Shown one piece after another: positions 46,596 through 61,035 of a DNA stretch of 64,000 nt. Position 1 is the first letter of the stretch; each line of letters starts with the position of its first letter. The notes beneath the pieces are model-generated. The model had not been told where the DNA came from and did not search any database. It saw only the letters and a list, made by a program, of their open reading frames with translations. Source of the DNA: Mycobacterium gastri (GTDB lineage Bacteria; Actinomycetota; Actinomycetes; Mycobacteriales; Mycobacteriaceae); the NCBI RefSeq assembly GCF_002102175.1, contig NZ_LQOX01000055.1, forward strand, positions 62,001 through 126,000. Reading direction: 5' to 3'. Made by a program: the position numbers and the translations under genes.

Positions 46596-46691
46596 AATTC
46601 GGGCCGCTTATTCGCATGCGGCCGCGAACCATAACTGCGGTCCGCACGACCGGATACGACAACAAATACAACAAATACAGGGGAGTACCTG

Positions 46692-47753
46692 GTGACTCAA
46701 GCGCCGATTCGACCGACGACCGACGCCGGCCGGCAGGGCGTGCCCGACCCGGACAATCTGGCCGACATTTTGGCCGAAGCCCGCCAGCAGGTGCTGGAGC
46801 GTGGTGAGAGTTTGAACCAGGATCAGGTGCTGCGGGTGCTGCAGCTGCCCGACGAGCGGCTCGAGGAACTGCTGGGGCTGGCGCACGAGGTGCGGATGCG
46901 GTGGTGCGGTCCTGAGGTCGAGGTGGAAGGCATCATCAGCCTGAAGACCGGCGGCTGTCCCGAGGATTGTCATTTCTGCTCTCAGTCGGGGCTGTTCAGC
47001 TCCCCGGTGCGCAGCGCCTGGCTGGACATTCCCAGCCTGGTCGAGGCGGCCAAGCAGACCGCTAAGACCGGTGCCACCGAGTTCTGCATCGTGGCCGCGG
47101 TACGCGGGCCCGACGACCGGCTGCTGGCCCAGGTCGCGGCCGGTATCGAGGCGATTCGCAACGAAGTCGAGATCAACATCGCCTGCTCGCTGGGCATGCT
47201 CAGCGCCGAGCAGGTGGAGCAGCTGTCGGCGATGGGTGTGCACCGCTATAACCACAACCTGGAGACGGCCCGCTCGTACTTCACCAACGTCGTCACCACA
47301 CACACCTGGGAGGAGCGCTGGCAGACGCTGATGATGGTGCGTGACGCCGGCATGGAGGTGTGCTGCGGCGGCATCCTCGGCATGGGCGAGACGTTGGAGC
47401 AGCGGGCCGAATTCGCTGCCAACCTCGCCGAGCTGAACCCCGACGAGGTGCCGTTGAACTTTCTCAACCCGCGCCCGGGAACCCCGTTTGGCGACTTGGA
47501 GGTGCTGCCGGCCAGCGAAGCGCTCAAGGCTGTGGGGGCTTTCCGGCTGGCGCTGCCGCGCACGATGCTGCGCTTCGCCGGTGGCCGCGAGATCACCCTG
47601 GGCGACCTTGGTGCCAAGCGGGGGATTCTGGGCGGCATCAACGCGGTGATCGTCGGCAACTACCTGACCACCCTTGGCCGCCCCGCCGAGGCCGACCTGC
47701 AGCTGCTCGACGACCTACAGATGCCGATCAAGGCGCTCAACGCCACCTTGTGA
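46692..47753 (+). CDS. bioB: Biotin synthase BioB
   Basis: The 353-residue radical-SAM enzyme inserts sulfur into dethiobiotin. The [4Fe-4S] cysteines C89, C93 and C96 are in CPEDCHFC, and the motif YNHNLETA is conserved. GTG 46692 is the start; GGGGAG lies about seven bases upstream. bioB, bsaP and the next membrane gene are closely spaced and likely form one transcript. It is separated from bioAFD by the leftward cupredoxin operon; in H37Rv the same gap holds phiRv1. Confidence 0.97.
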   Translation: MTQAPIRPTTDAGRQGVPDPDNLADILAEARQQVLERGESLNQDQVLRVLQLPDERLEELLGLAHEVRMRWCGPEVEVEGIISLKTGGCPEDCHFCSQSGLFSSPVRSAWLDIPSLVEAAKQTAKTGATEFCIVAAVRGPDDRLLAQVAAGIEAIRNEVEINIACSLGMLSAEQVEQLSAMGVHRYNHNLETARSYFTNVVTTHTWEERWQTLMMVRDAGMEVCCGGILGMGETLEQRAEFAANLAELNPDEVPLNFLNPRPGTPFGDLEVLPASEALKAVGAFRLALPRTMLRFAGGREITLGDLGAKRGILGGINAVIVGNYLTTLGRPAEADLQLLDDLQMPIKALNATL

Positions 47754-47766
47754 GAAGGCGGCAAAC

Positions 47767-47994
47767 GTGGTCGAAAATCGGGGCGATCCGGTCGGTGGCG
47801 GTGCCTACAACGTCTACACCGGGCAACCGGCGGGCACGGCCACGCCGACAGCCGCTCAATTGGGTCTCGAGCCACCACGGTTCTGTGCGGAGTGCGGCCG
47901 ACGAATGACCGTGCAGGTTCGTCCCGACGGCTGGTGGGCACGGTGCTCCCGGCACGGCCAGGTGGATTCGTCGGATCTGGAGATGCGGCGGTGA
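47767..47994 (+). CDS. bsaP: Biotin synthase auxiliary protein BsaP (Rv1590-like)
   Basis: The 75-residue protein follows bioB by 13 bp. It contains a Cys pair CAEC and a later Cys/His (RCSRHG), a small metal or Fe-S binding pattern. Rv1590 was reported as an auxiliary protein that mycobacterial biotin synthase needs for turnover. The GTG start at 47767 has GAAGG upstream; its stop overlaps the GTG of the next gene. It has no signal peptide. Confidence 0.85.
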   Translation: MVENRGDPVGGGAYNVYTGQPAGTATPTAAQLGLEPPRFCAECGRRMTVQVRPDGWWARCSRHGQVDSSDLEMRR

Positions 47995-48689
47995 CCGAGG
48001 AATCTGTACCGCGGAATCCGTCAACGCCGCTAGATCCGCAGACTGCCGTGCCGGCCGGTCCGGAATCGTCCGGTGCCGACCGCGCATCCCGCAAGAGTGC
48101 AGCCATCACCGTGGTGCTCGGTTTGTCGCTGACCGGTGTGGTGATAGGTGCGTTGTGGGCGTGGGTGGCGCCACCGATCCATGCGGTTGTGGCGCTCACC
48201 CGCGCGGGCGAGCGGGTGCACGACTATCTGGGCGAAGAATCGCAGAACTTCTTCATCGCCCCGTTTTTGATGCTCGGACTATCGGGTGTGGTGGCGGTGG
48301 TGGCCGCAGTGTTGGTGTGGCAGTGGCGCCAATACCGGGGACCGGGGATGGTCGTCGCGCTTTCGGTCGGCTTGGTCGGCGCCGCGGCTGCAGCGGCGGC
48401 GGTGGGCGCGTTGCTGGTTCGGTTGCGCTACGGCGCGCTGGATTTCGACACCGTGCCGCTGGCAAGCGGCGATCATTCGTTGACGTACGTCACGCAGGCG
48501 CCGCCGGTGTTCTTTGCCTGGCGGCCGGCGCTGGTGGAAGCCACGCTGCTGTCGCCGGCGGCCATCGCGTCACTGGTGTACGCGCTGATCGCGGCCGGGA
48601 CCGCACGTGATGATTTGGGCCGCTGTCCGGCCGGTGAGCAAGCTTCGAACGCGCCGACGGAGCCGGTGTCAGAAGCCGGGGTGGTTTAA
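47991..48689 (+). CDS. Conserved membrane protein (Rv1591-like, DUF2567-type)
   Basis: The 232-residue protein has four predicted membrane helices (about 45-65, 95-120, 125-150 and 185-205) and a large loop between helices three and four ([20 protein letters not shown]). The N-terminus is a Pro-rich, hydrophilic tail. The GTG start overlaps the bsaP stop. Function is unknown; a transport role for biotin is only a thought from the location. Rv1591 is at the same position. Confidence 0.85.
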   Translation: MTEESVPRNPSTPLDPQTAVPAGPESSGADRASRKSAAITVVLGLSLTGVVIGALWAWVAPPIHAVVALTRAGERVHDYLGEESQNFFIAPFLMLGLSGVVAVVAAVLVWQWRQYRGPGMVVALSVGLVGAAAAAAAVGALLVRLRYGALDFDTVPLASGDHSLTYVTQAPPVFFAWRPALVEATLLSPAAIASLVYALIAAGTARDDLGRCPAGEQASNAPTEPVSEAGVV

Positions 48690-48694
48690 CCGCC

Positions 48695-50032
48695 TCAGAG
48701 CGGTCGGCGGTGGAGTTTGCGTCCGGTGATGACCTTGGCGGCAATGACGGCCAGTCGGGCCATGCCGGCGTAGGTCATCGGGTTGAACATGGTCGGCCAG
48801 GTAGTCCGGATGACATGTTCGCTCAGCGGTCGCCCGGCGAATCGGTCGGTGAGCCAGCGCAGCGTCATCGGAGCCGACAACGGATGCAACACCATGTGTT
48901 CGTTGAAGGCGTCCCGATGGTAGGTGACTCTGGCGCCGCCGGCCGAATACGCCTCGGCGAGCGCGTCGATGTCGTCGACGTCGATGAGGTAGTCGTGGAC
49001 CGCCTGCACGATCAGGACAGGCGGTGCCGGTACCGCGGCACCCAGCTTGATGTCCTGGAAGACGTGCACGATCTCAGGGGTGGCGAGGACGTCCTCGAGT
49101 GGCTCGTCCAAGTAGTCGCCCAAGTCTTTGTTTGCCGTCCGGACGACCGCCTCAATGGTCGTCATCCGCTCCAGCCGCTTCAGCAGGTCGATCCCGGCGT
49201 CGTTGGCGTGTTGTTTGATTACCCGATCCAGCCCCGGGTAGGTGTGTGCGAGCGCAGCCACCACTAATGCGGGCAGACCGGCGAGCAGGGTGCCGTTGAG
49301 CCGGCGGAAAGTGTTACCCAGGTCGCCGACCGGTGATCCCAGCACAGCACCGACGATCTCCAGCTCCGGCGCGTAATCGCCAGACATTTCAGCGGCCCAG
49401 GCGCTGGCCAGACCGCCGCCCGAGTAGCCCCACAGCCCGATCGGCGCCGACAGGGACAACGCGAGACGGTCCGAATTCAGGGCCGCCCGGATGCCGTCCA
49501 GGACGCGGTAGCCGGGTTCGTACGGAGCTCCCCACAGTCCTCGGGCACCTTCGTGGTCGGGCACCGAGACCGCCCAGCCCTCGGCCACGGCGGCAGTGAT
49601 CAACAACAGCTCCAGCTGAGTCAGCGACCCGAGGCCCTTTGCCCGGCGCCGCAGCGCATAGGAGGGAAAGCAGCGCGAGGTTATGGCGTCGATCGCGCAC
49701 TGGTACGACAGCAGCGGGCAGGTCTGCCCGGGAGCAACCTCGGCGGGCAGGATCACGGTCGTCACCGTCGCCTCGGGATTGCCGTTCATGTCGGTCGTCC
49801 GGTACAGCAGCTGGGTCGCGGTGATGGATTGTGGTATCAGGCCCAGAAACGCCAGCTCGACGTCGCGCGATCGCAGAACCGTTCCGGGTTCGGCATGCTG
49901 GTAGCCGGCCGGCGGCTGGTAAAAGGGATCGTCGCACGGCAGTAGTGGGCGTACTTTGCGCTGCAACTCCTCATGCGGCGGTCGGCCGATCCACTCGGCG
50001 CGCGCATCTGCCAGATTGCCGACGCTAACCAT
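48695..50032 (-). CDS. Secretory lipase-family alpha/beta hydrolase (Rv1592c-like)
   Basis: The 445-residue protein matches Rv1592c in length (446). It has the nucleophile elbow G-Y-S204-G-G and the LIP-family pattern ([33 protein letters not shown]). A catalytic Asp is likely in the [12 protein letters not shown] segment and the His in the NEHMVLHPL segment. ATG 50032 is chosen because AAGGAAA lies seven bases upstream; a longer frame to 50125 lacks support. The M. tuberculosis protein is described as an active lipase. A promoter is predicted at 50159-50186. Confidence 0.92.
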   Translation of the reverse strand: MVSVGNLADARAEWIGRPPHEELQRKVRPLLPCDDPFYQPPAGYQHAEPGTVLRSRDVELAFLGLIPQSITATQLLYRTTDMNGNPEATVTTVILPAEVAPGQTCPLLSYQCAIDAITSRCFPSYALRRRAKGLGSLTQLELLLITAAVAEGWAVSVPDHEGARGLWGAPYEPGYRVLDGIRAALNSDRLALSLSAPIGLWGYSGGGLASAWAAEMSGDYAPELEIVGAVLGSPVGDLGNTFRRLNGTLLAGLPALVVAALAHTYPGLDRVIKQHANDAGIDLLKRLERMTTIEAVVRTANKDLGDYLDEPLEDVLATPEIVHVFQDIKLGAAVPAPPVLIVQAVHDYLIDVDDIDALAEAYSAGGARVTYHRDAFNEHMVLHPLSAPMTLRWLTDRFAGRPLSEHVIRTTWPTMFNPMTYAGMARLAVIAAKVITGRKLHRRPL

Positions 50033-50350
50033 CAGGTTTCCTTCCCGGCTTCGGCGTCTCGCGCAGCAATCCGTCCCGGACCAGGAGACAGCGCAATTAG
50101 CCCAGTCATAGTCAGGCGCCGGCACGTCAACGGCGGCCAGCGCCTCTTAACTCTCTCTTATATAGCCTTATTCAGTTCTTATGCAACTTACGCCATCGTC
50201 GGCCGCTGGAGCGATAAGGGGGTGGCGTGCCGCTCGTCACAATCGGTGACCTGGGCAATGAGATCCGGTTAGACGGCGATCCTTGCCGACACGCCGGCCC
50301 GGAAAAAAGCTGCGGAAACCGACGCTGTCATGGCGGAATTGGCTGTCGGT
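50033..50350. other. 318-bp intergenic region, AT-rich core
   Basis: The region holds an AT-rich block at 50145-50190 with the predicted lipase promoter. The part 50200-50350 contains only short frames without recognisable domains. Confidence 0.5.
50159..50186 (-). promoter_or_regulatory. Predicted promoter of the lipase gene
   Basis: On the minus strand TTGCAT (50186-50181) and TATATA (50164-50159) are separated by 16 bp. Transcription would begin near 50151 and give a leader of about 120 nt before the lipase ATG at 50032. The AT-rich setting is unusual for this genome and supports it. Confidence 0.55.
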
Positions 50351-51073
50351 TCAGATTTGGCCCGGGGGTCGCAATGCGGCGAATTCGTCGGTCACCCTCA
50401 GCTGCGAGTCGGTAAACCGGTACAGCGCCGCGGGGCGGCCGCCGCTGCGCCCGGACTGGGCCACGGTACCGGTCTGCGTGATCACCTTGCGACGCGCCAG
50501 GACCCGCTGCAGGTTCGTCGCATCGACTTGATAGCCCAACGCGGCACCGTAGATACCGCGCAGCGTGGACAGTGCGAATTCTTTGGGAGCCAACGCGAAT
50601 CCGATGTTGGTGTACGACATCTTGGCGACCAGCCTGGTGCGAGCATGGGCCACCATGGGGCCGTGATCGAAGGCCATCGGTGGCAGCGAACTCACCGGAT
50701 GCCAGCGGGTGTCTTCGGGCAACTCCGGGGTGGCGGGGAAGGGGACCAACCCTAGGAAGGTCGACGCGATCACCCGAGTGCCTGGCACCCGATGCGGATC
50801 GGAGAACACGGCCAGCTGTTCGAGATGGGATAGCTCGCGGAGATCGACTTTCTCGGCCAGTTGGCGGCGAACCGAGGTCGTCAAGTCCTCGTCGTTGCGC
50901 AGCCGCCCCCCGGGTAATGACCACGCGCCCTTCTGCGGGTCTTGGGCACGTTGCCATAGCAGCACGTGGAGCTGCGGTTTTTCGGCGCTTGGCCGTTGTT
51001 CCGGGCCAGCGGTGACGATGCGAACCTGAAATACGACAGCCAGCACTTCATGAGCGGTGCTACCATGGGGCAT
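50351..51073 (-). CDS. nrtR: NrtR: Nudix-related repressor of NAD synthesis
   Basis: The 240-residue protein has an N-terminal Nudix-like domain and a C-terminal winged helix. The Nudix box ([18 protein letters not shown]) lacks several catalytic residues (RQLAEKVDL instead of REUxEExGU), which fits a sensor rather than a hydrolase. It is divergent from nadABC, and a perfect inverted repeat covers the bases just upstream of its start. In M. smegmatis the orthologue represses nad genes. ATG 51073 is chosen because the Nudix domain begins right after it; a longer frame to 51187 would cover the operator. The protein is cytosolic. Confidence 0.9.
   Translation of the reverse strand: MPHGSTAHEVLAVVFQVRIVTAGPEQRPSAEKPQLHVLLWQRAQDPQKGAWSLPGGRLRNDEDLTTSVRRQLAEKVDLRELSHLEQLAVFSDPHRVPGTRVIASTFLGLVPFPATPELPEDTRWHPVSSLPPMAFDHGPMVAHARTRLVAKMSYTNIGFALAPKEFALSTLRGIYGAALGYQVDATNLQRVLARRKVITQTGTVAQSGRSGGRPAALYRFTDSQLRVTDEFAALRPPGQI
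51061..51066 (+). promoter_or_regulatory. Putative -10 of the nadABC promoter
   Basis: TACCAT lies eight bases upstream of the NrtR-type inverted repeat, so a start site would fall at its left edge. No -35 was recognised. Confidence 0.3.
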
Positions 51074-51096
51074 GTTTTCGATTGTAAGTCGAAAAC
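51074..51096. promoter_or_regulatory. Perfect inverted repeat, probable NrtR operator
   Basis: GTTTTCGA (51074-51081) and TCGAAAAC (51089-51096) are exact inverted arms of 8 bp with a 7-bp spacer (ttgtaag). It starts one base past the nrtR start codon and lies 23 bp before the nadA start, so one site could control both genes. Confidence 0.75.
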
Positions 51097-51119
51097 CTGC
51101 TGGCGTGAAAGGAGCCGCC

Positions 51120-52174
<1,055 letters not shown>

Positions 52175-52178
<4 letters not shown>

Positions 52179-53749
52179 GGACCGCTCCCGCCTGGCGCGA
52201 CGCCGTCGACGTCGTTGTCATCGGCACCGGCGTGGCCGGCCTGGCGGCCGCGCTGGCGGCTCATCGCGCGGGCCGTAGCGTCGTGGTGCTCAATAAGGCG
52301 GCCCGGCTGGTCGGGGTGACCGCGACGCACTATGCGCAGGGCGGCATAGCGGTGGTGTTGCCGGACACTGACGATTCGGTCGACGCTCACGTCGCCGACA
52401 CGCTGGCCGCGGGGGCCGGCTTGTGCGACCCCGGCGCGGTGTACTCGATCGTCGCTGACGGCTACCGTGCGGTTACCGAACTCGTCGGCGACGGAGCGCG
52501 GTTCGACGAAACATCGCCCGGCCATTGGGCGCTCACGCGTGAAGGCGGGCACTCGCAGCGACGCATCGTGCACGCCGGTGGCGATGCCACCGGCGCCGAG
52601 GTCCAGCGGGCGCTCGATCACGCGGCCGGGGCGCTGGACATCCGCAGCAGCCATGTGGTCATGCGGGTGCTTCACGACGGCGCGGCGGTGGCCGGCGTGT
52701 TGGTGCTCAGCCCGCACGGTGTCGGCATCATCAGTGCTCCGTCCGTGATCCTGGCCACCGGCGGGCTCGGGCAGTTGTACAACGCGACCACCAACCCCGA
52801 CGGCTCCACGGCCGACGGCATCGCGCTGGCGTTGTGGGCCGGTGTGGCGGTCAGCGACCTCGAGTTCGTCCAATTCCATCCGACGATGCTCTATGCGGTG
52901 GGCAGCGGCGGCCGGTGCCCGCTGGTCAGCGAGGCACTGCGCGGCGAAGGCGCGAAATTGCTTGACCGCCAAGGCCGCTCCATTACGGCGGGCGTTCATC
53001 CGATGGGTGACCTGGCGCCCCGCGATGTCGTCGCGGCGGCTATCGACGCACGGATGCGGGCCACCGGCGATCCGTGCGTCTACCTCGACGCGCGTGGCAT
53101 CGACGGTTTCGAATCGCGGTTCCCGACCGTCACCGCCTCGTGTCGTGCCGTTGGCATCGACCCGGTCCGCCGGCCCATCCCGGTGGTCCCGGGGGCGCAT
53201 TACAGCTGTGGCGGCGTCGTCACCGACGTATCCGGGCAGACTGAACTGCCGGGGTTGTTCGCCGCTGGTGAGGTTGCCCGCACCGGGATGCACGGCGCCA
53301 ACCGGCTGGCCTCTAACAGCCTGCTCGAAGGCCTTGTGGTTGGTGGCCGGGCCGGAAAGGCCGCGGCCGTACATGCGGCGGTAGTCGGGCGGCGCCGTGC
53401 GAGCTTGCCTGAGCCGATCCTGCACACCGCGCCGAAGCGTGCGGAGCTGCAGCGGGCGATGAGCCGGGAAGCATCGGTGGTGCGTACCGCCGACGGGCTG
53501 CGGCGGCTGTCCGGATCGCTGGCCGGACCGGTGCGCAGGGTCGCGGGCCGTCGAGATTTCGAAGACCTGTCGTTGGCGGTTGCCGCCCGCGTCGTTGCTG
53601 CCGCCGCCTTGGCGCGCATCGAAAGCCGGGGCTGTCACCATCGCGCCGAGTACCCGGACGCCGCCCCGGAGCAGGCGCGCAGCATCGTGGTTCGGTTGGC
53701 CGATGACCACCACACGGTCTGTGTGCCGGCGTTGGCTGCGGTGGGCTGA
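52175..53749 (+). CDS. nadB: L-aspartate oxidase NadB
   Basis: The 524-residue FAD enzyme oxidises L-aspartate to iminoaspartate for NadA. The N-terminal dinucleotide motif [20 protein letters not shown] and the succinate dehydrogenase/fumarate reductase-type motifs [11 protein letters not shown] and [11 protein letters not shown] are visible. The C-terminus carries the typical helical domain ([14 protein letters not shown]). The ATG overlaps the nadA stop by four bases. Confidence 0.96.
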
Positions 53750-54606
53750 TGACGCTTTCTGACCGGGAGCGGGATGCCGCCCGGGAGGCCATTCGGCGCG
53801 GACTCGATGAGGACTTGAGCCTCGGACCGGACGTAACCACTATCGCGACGGTGCCCGCCGGCTCGGTGGCCACAGCGTCGATGGTTTGCCGGGAAGTCGG
53901 GGTGATCGCCGGAGTGGACGTCGCGCTGATGGTGCTGGACGAGGTGATCGGCCAGGGCGGATACCGGGTGCTCGACCGCGTCGATGACGGCGTGCGGCTA
54001 CAGCCGGGTGAGCCGTTGCTGACTCTCCGGGCCGACGTACGCGGACTGCTGACCGCCGAGCGCACCATGCTCAATCTGATCTGCCACATGTCGGGAATCG
54101 CCACGGTGACCGCGGCTTGGGTCGACGCGGTGCACGGCACCAAGGCCAAGATCCGCGACACCCGCAAGACCTTGCCGGGTCTGCGTGCGTTGCAGAAATA
54201 TGCGGTACGCGTCGGCGGTGGCGTCAATCACCGGATGGGCCTGGGGGATGCGGCGTTGATCAAGGACAACCACGTCGCCGCCTTGGGATCGGTGGTCGAG
54301 GCGTTGCGGGCGGTGCGCACTGCCGCGCCTGAGCTGCCGTGCGAGGTGGAAGTCGACTCGCTCGAGCAACTCGATGCGGTATTGCCCGAAAAACCCGAAT
54401 TGATCCTGTTGGACAACTTCCCGGTGTGGCAAACCCAGACGGCGGTGCAGCGACGCGATGCACGTGCACCCACCGTGCTGCTCGAGTCGTCCGGCGGGCT
54501 CAGCCTGGAAACCGCGGCAACCTACGCCGCGACAGGTGTGGACTACTTGGCGGTGGGGGCGCTGACACACTCGGTGCGCGTCCTCGATATCGGTTTGGAT
54601 ATGTAG
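53749..54606 (+). CDS. nadC: Nicotinate-nucleotide pyrophosphorylase NadC
   Basis: The 285-residue enzyme converts quinolinate and PRPP to nicotinate mononucleotide. Motifs include the N-terminal half with RRGLDEDLSLGPDVT, the catalytic loop DTRKTLPGLRALQKYAV and GGGVNHRMGLGDAALIKDNH. It starts on the last base of the nadB stop (TGATG). It closes the operon; only relics follow. Confidence 0.97.
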   Translation: MTLSDRERDAAREAIRRGLDEDLSLGPDVTTIATVPAGSVATASMVCREVGVIAGVDVALMVLDEVIGQGGYRVLDRVDDGVRLQPGEPLLTLRADVRGLLTAERTMLNLICHMSGIATVTAAWVDAVHGTKAKIRDTRKTLPGLRALQKYAVRVGGGVNHRMGLGDAALIKDNHVAALGSVVEALRAVRTAAPELPCEVEVDSLEQLDAVLPEKPELILLDNFPVWQTQTAVQRRDARAPTVLLESSGGLSLETAATYAATGVDYLAVGALTHSVRVLDIGLDM

Positions 54607-54870
54607 GTCTAGCAGTGTGCGTGCGGCCGGCTTGACGGATTGCGGCGCGGCCGCATCACCGGCTACACGGGACAGGATCAAGGCTCCCTCGATCAATGAG
54701 ACCACCGCGAGCGCAGCCGATTCCGCATCGGTGGCCGCCCAACCTTAGGCGTGCATCTGCTTCGCGATCGCCGTACAACCATCCTTTGAATGCCCGTGCG
54801 GAGGCTTCGCGCACCAGTGGGAGGGCCGTCTGCCGATCCCCTCGGGGCACGCCGTCGGCCATGAAGGGCT
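54607..54870 (-). pseudogene. Relic of a TetR-family regulator, C-terminal part
   Basis: On the minus strand ALPLVREASARAFKGWLYGD in one frame and VSLIEGALILSRVAGDAAAP in another form the ligand-domain C-terminus of a TetR regulator. The DNA-binding domain is missing and at least one frameshift is needed. It borders nadC, where H37Rv has Rv1597, which I do not see here. Confidence 0.5.
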
Positions 54871-55099
54871 GGCCGCGACGTTGCGTGCAACCTGGCCAGA
54901 CGGCGTCTGCACCGACGCCGGGGTTTACTTTCGACGCCCCGTAGAGATGCTGTTGCTGGCGATGTACACCCGCGGCGTGAGGTTCGTGACCGGACGTGTT
55001 AACGCGAGGGCGGTCATCCCGCAGGTGCTCGACCGCCTGGGAGAACGCTCCTTCGGCCTGGCCGATGATGACCGCAAGACCGTCTTCACCAGGGCATAG
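54855..55099 (+). pseudogene. Relic of a zinc-type alcohol dehydrogenase, 3' part
   Basis: The frame reads ATWPDGVCTDAGVYFRRPVE followed by AMYTRGVRFVTGRVNARAVI and PQVLDRLGE, the C-terminal substrate-binding portion of medium-chain Zn-dependent alcohol dehydrogenases. Both catalytic zinc ligands and the cofactor motif are absent. The last 20 residues do not fit the family, so the end is also damaged. Confidence 0.55.
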
Positions 55100-55104
55100 G
55101 CCCA

Positions 55105-55236
55105 GACGGCGGCGCGAGTGCGCATCCTTGGCTTCGAGTGGGCATCTTGGGCGGAAAAATCGCCGAAATTGCGCCCTCGGCGCACACCGAAAGCCGTCGG
55201 CGCACACTCGGCGCGGCCCGCGCCGCCGCGGCGAAG
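55105..55236. repeat. Short repeats with GTGTGCGCCGA-type motif
   Basis: Two direct copies (tcggcgcacaccgaaagccg and tcggcgcacactcggcgcgg) lie side by side at about 55177-55220, with cggcttcgagtgggcatctt-like sequence before them. The motif is close to the repeat unit at 1862-1973. No gene is seen in this stretch. Confidence 0.5.
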
Positions 55237-55647
55237 TCAGGCGATGTCGGCGACGAATATCCCCATCCGACCCGCCTGAATGCGGGCCATAAACGGCAAG
55301 CCCGTGCCGTCAGAACCGGCGGGCAGAATCCGCGGGTTGGTGATGTGCACCTGACGCCGGGTGAACAGCACATCGGCCTCGCCGGCGGCCAGCACATTCT
55401 TGACCCAGTCGGTCTTGCCGTGGCCCAGCGCGATCGCCAGCACGTTTCCTTTGCGGTAGGCGGTGACGATGGTCCGGTACGGCTTGCCGGATTTGCGGCC
55501 GCGGTGGGTGATGGTCGCGGCGCCGGGCAGGTAACGGGCGACCGGTTTGAGCGCGGGATTGATGTATTTGATCTGGAAGTTCTCAAACCAGGGCGGGAAC
55601 ACCATGGGGACGCCCGGGGCGTTGTTCGGGTGGTCCTTTGCCGACAT
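55237..55647 (-). CDS. F420-type nitroreductase-family protein (Rv1598c-like)
   Basis: The 136-residue protein has the length of Rv1598c and the Ddn/FDOR fold. Features are [40 protein letters not shown] and the strand [20 protein letters not shown]. The [10 protein letters not shown] segment is the F420-phosphate site of this group. ATG 55647 gives that length; it is divergent from hisD with 86 bp between the starts. The substrate is unknown. Confidence 0.9.
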   Translation of the reverse strand: MSAKDHPNNAPGVPMVFPPWFENFQIKYINPALKPVARYLPGAATITHRGRKSGKPYRTIVTAYRKGNVLAIALGHGKTDWVKNVLAAGEADVLFTRRQVHITNPRILPAGSDGTGLPFMARIQAGRMGIFVADIA

Positions 55648-55733
55648 GTTGGCTGCCTTTCGCGAACGCGGACGGTGGAGCCGCTCTACCGGCACTGTAC
55701 CGGCCGGATATCGACTTGAGCTGCTCTGGGACA

Positions 55734-58856
<3,123 letters not shown>

Positions 58857-58860
<4 letters not shown>

Positions 58861-59477
58861 CAGGCAAATCGGTCGTTGTCCTGGACTACGGCTCGGGCAA
58901 CCTGCGGTCGGCTCAACGCGCGCTGCAGCGGGTCGGTGCGGCGGTGGAAGTGACCGCGGACGCGAAGGCGGCCGCGGCCGCCGATGGACTGCTGGTGCCC
59001 GGCGTTGGTGCGTTCGAAGCGTGTATGACGGGCCTGCGAAAGATCAACGGGGAACAGATCATCGCCGAGCGGGTCGCGGCCGGGCAACCGGTGCTGGGCG
59101 TCTGTGTCGGCATGCAGATCCTGTTCGCGCGCGGCGTCGAATTCGGAGTGGAGACCCGCGGCTGCGGGCAATGGCCCGGCGCGGTCACCCGACTGGAGGC
59201 CCCGGTGATCCCGCACATGGGCTGGAACGTGGTCAAGGCTGCTGCGGGGAGCACGTTGTTCCAGGGTTTGGACCCCGACGCCCGCTTTTATTTCGTGCAC
59301 TCCTATGCCGCCCAGCGCTGGGAGGGGCACCCGGGGGCGCTGCTGACTTGGGCTACCCACGAGGTGCCGTTCCTGGCCGCCGTAGAAGACGGACCGCTGG
59401 CCGCCACCCAGTTTCACCCGGAAAAAAGCGGGGACGCCGGTGCGGCCGTACTGAGCAACTGGGTTGGGGAACTGTAA
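58857..59477 (+). CDS. hisH: Imidazole glycerol-phosphate synthase glutaminase subunit HisH
   Basis: The 206-residue class I amidotransferase supplies ammonia to HisF. The catalytic Cys is in [10 protein letters not shown], and the His/Glu pair is in [10 protein letters not shown]. It begins with GTG inside the hisB stop. It works as a dimer with HisF, which is encoded two genes downstream. Confidence 0.97.
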
Positions 59478-59479
59478 AA

Positions 59480-60214
59480 ATGCCGCTGATTTTGTTGCCC
59501 GCCGTCGACGTGGTCGACGGTCGTGCCGTGCGCCTGGTGCAAGGCAAGGCCGGCAGTGAAACCGAGTACGGCTCGGCCCTGGACGCCGCGCTGGGCTGGC
59601 AGCGTGATGGCGCCGAATGGATTCACCTGGTCGACCTCGACGCCGCGTTCGGGCGCGGCTCCAACCGGGAGCTGCTCGCCGACGTGGTCGGCCAGCTCGA
59701 CGTCCGGGTCGAGTTGTCCGGCGGTGTCCGCGACGACGCTTCGTTGGCCGCTGCGCTGGCGACCGGATGCGCCCGCGTCAACCTGGGCACGGCCGCGCTG
59801 GAAAACCCGCAATGGTGCGCCCGGGTGATCGCCGAGCATGGCGACAAGGTCGCCGTCGGGTTGGACGTCCACATCGTCGACGGGCGGCACCGGTTGCGCG
59901 GACGCGGCTGGGAGACAGACGGCGGAGACCTGTGGGAAGTACTGGAACGCCTTGATAGGCAAGGGTGTTCGCGGTTCGTCGTCACCGATGTCAGCAAGGA
60001 CGGCACCCTGCGCGGTCCGAACCTCGAGCTACTGCAGCAGGTCGCAGACCGCACCGAGGCGCCGGTGATCGCCTCGGGCGGGGTATCCAGCCTGGACGAT
60101 TTGCGGGCCATCGCCACGCTTACCGGCGACGGTGTCGAGGGCGCCATCGTCGGTAAGGCCCTCTACGCCGGGCGATTCACTTTGCCGCAGGCGTTGGCCG
60201 CGGTACGGGAATAG
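59480..60214 (+). CDS. hisA: Phosphoribosyl isomerase HisA/PriA
   Basis: The 244-residue (beta/alpha)8 enzyme isomerises ProFAR. In Actinobacteria the same enzyme (PriA) also serves as TrpF in tryptophan synthesis; no trpF is seen in this window. N-terminal [20 protein letters not shown] carries the first catalytic Asp, and [12 protein letters not shown] carries the second. ATG 59480 follows hisH by two bases. Confidence 0.95.
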   Translation: MPLILLPAVDVVDGRAVRLVQGKAGSETEYGSALDAALGWQRDGAEWIHLVDLDAAFGRGSNRELLADVVGQLDVRVELSGGVRDDASLAAALATGCARVNLGTAALENPQWCARVIAEHGDKVAVGLDVHIVDGRHRLRGRGWETDGGDLWEVLERLDRQGCSRFVVTDVSKDGTLRGPNLELLQQVADRTEAPVIASGGVSSLDDLRAIATLTGDGVEGAIVGKALYAGRFTLPQALAAVRE

Positions 60215-60221
60215 GCCTGCC

Positions 60222-61034
60222 ATGGATCTGGCTGCGCAGCTGAAACCGTTGGTCGAGCAGGCATCGGCAATCCTGGATGCCGCGGTGCCGCGGTTTCTGG
60301 ACGGTCACCGCGCCGATTCCGCGGTCCGCAAGAAGGGCAACGACTTCGCCACCGAGGTCGACCTGGCGATCGAACGCCAAGTCGTTGACGCGCTGGTGGC
60401 GGCCACCGGGATCGGCGTGCACGGCGAGGAGTTCGGTGGCACGCCCGTCGACTCGCCCTGGGTCTGGGTACTGGATCCGGTGGACGGCACGTTCAACTAC
60501 GCCGCCGGGTCGCCGATGGCCGCGATCTTGTTGGGTCTGCTGCACCACGGTGATCCCGTGGCCGGGTTGACCTGGTTGCCGTTCATCGACGAGCGCTACA
60601 CCGCTGTCACCGGCGGCCCGCTGATGAAAAACGGTGTCTCGCGGCCGCGGTTGGCGCCTGCCAAGCTGGCCGACAGCCTTATCGGCGTCGGCACGTTCAG
60701 CGCGGATTCCCGGGGCCGATTCCCCGGGCGCTATCGGCTGGCGGTGCTGGAGAACCTCAGCCGAGTCTCGTCGCGGTTGCGCATGCACGGGTCGACCGGT
60801 ATCGACCTGGTCTACGTGGCTGACGGAATCCTCGGTGGTGCAATAAGTTTCGGCGGTCACGTATGGGATCATGCGGCCGGCGTGGCGCAGGTGCGGGCCG
60901 CCGGCGGCATCATCACCACCCTGGCCGGCGAACCATGGACGCCGGCAGCGCGTTCGGTGCTGGCCGCGGCGCCCGGCGTGCATGACGAGATCCTCGAAAT
61001 GCTGCGCGGTACCGGGGAACCGGAGGACTACTGA
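60222..61034 (+). CDS. impA: Inositol-monophosphatase-family protein ImpA
   Basis: The 270-residue protein has the family's metal-binding motifs: GEEFGG (Glu), [15 protein letters not shown] (DPxDGT) and the C-terminal [16 protein letters not shown]. tuberculosis ImpA has the same length and position between hisA and hisF. The histidine pathway needs histidinol-phosphate phosphatase, and this operon lacks a separate one (HisN-type enzymes are of the same superfamily), so a role there is plausible; myo-inositol phosphate hydrolysis is the annotated role. Confidence 0.9.
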   Translation: MDLAAQLKPLVEQASAILDAAVPRFLDGHRADSAVRKKGNDFATEVDLAIERQVVDALVAATGIGVHGEEFGGTPVDSPWVWVLDPVDGTFNYAAGSPMAAILLGLLHHGDPVAGLTWLPFIDERYTAVTGGPLMKNGVSRPRLAPAKLADSLIGVGTFSADSRGRFPGRYRLAVLENLSRVSSRLRMHGSTGIDLVYVADGILGGAISFGGHVWDHAAGVAQVRAAGGIITTLAGEPWTPAARSVLAAAPGVHDEILEMLRGTGEPEDY

Positions 61035-61035
61035 C

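Noticed and set aside
42132..46691. phiRv1 prophage or REP13E12 element
   Set aside because: No integrase, excisionase or 13E12-family coding sequence is present; the interval is filled by a bacterial membrane operon.
50200..50415. Small rightward frame before nrtR (GTG near 50227)
   Set aside because: It runs into the nrtR coding region on the other strand, has no domain or ribosome binding site, and looks like a GC-frame artefact.
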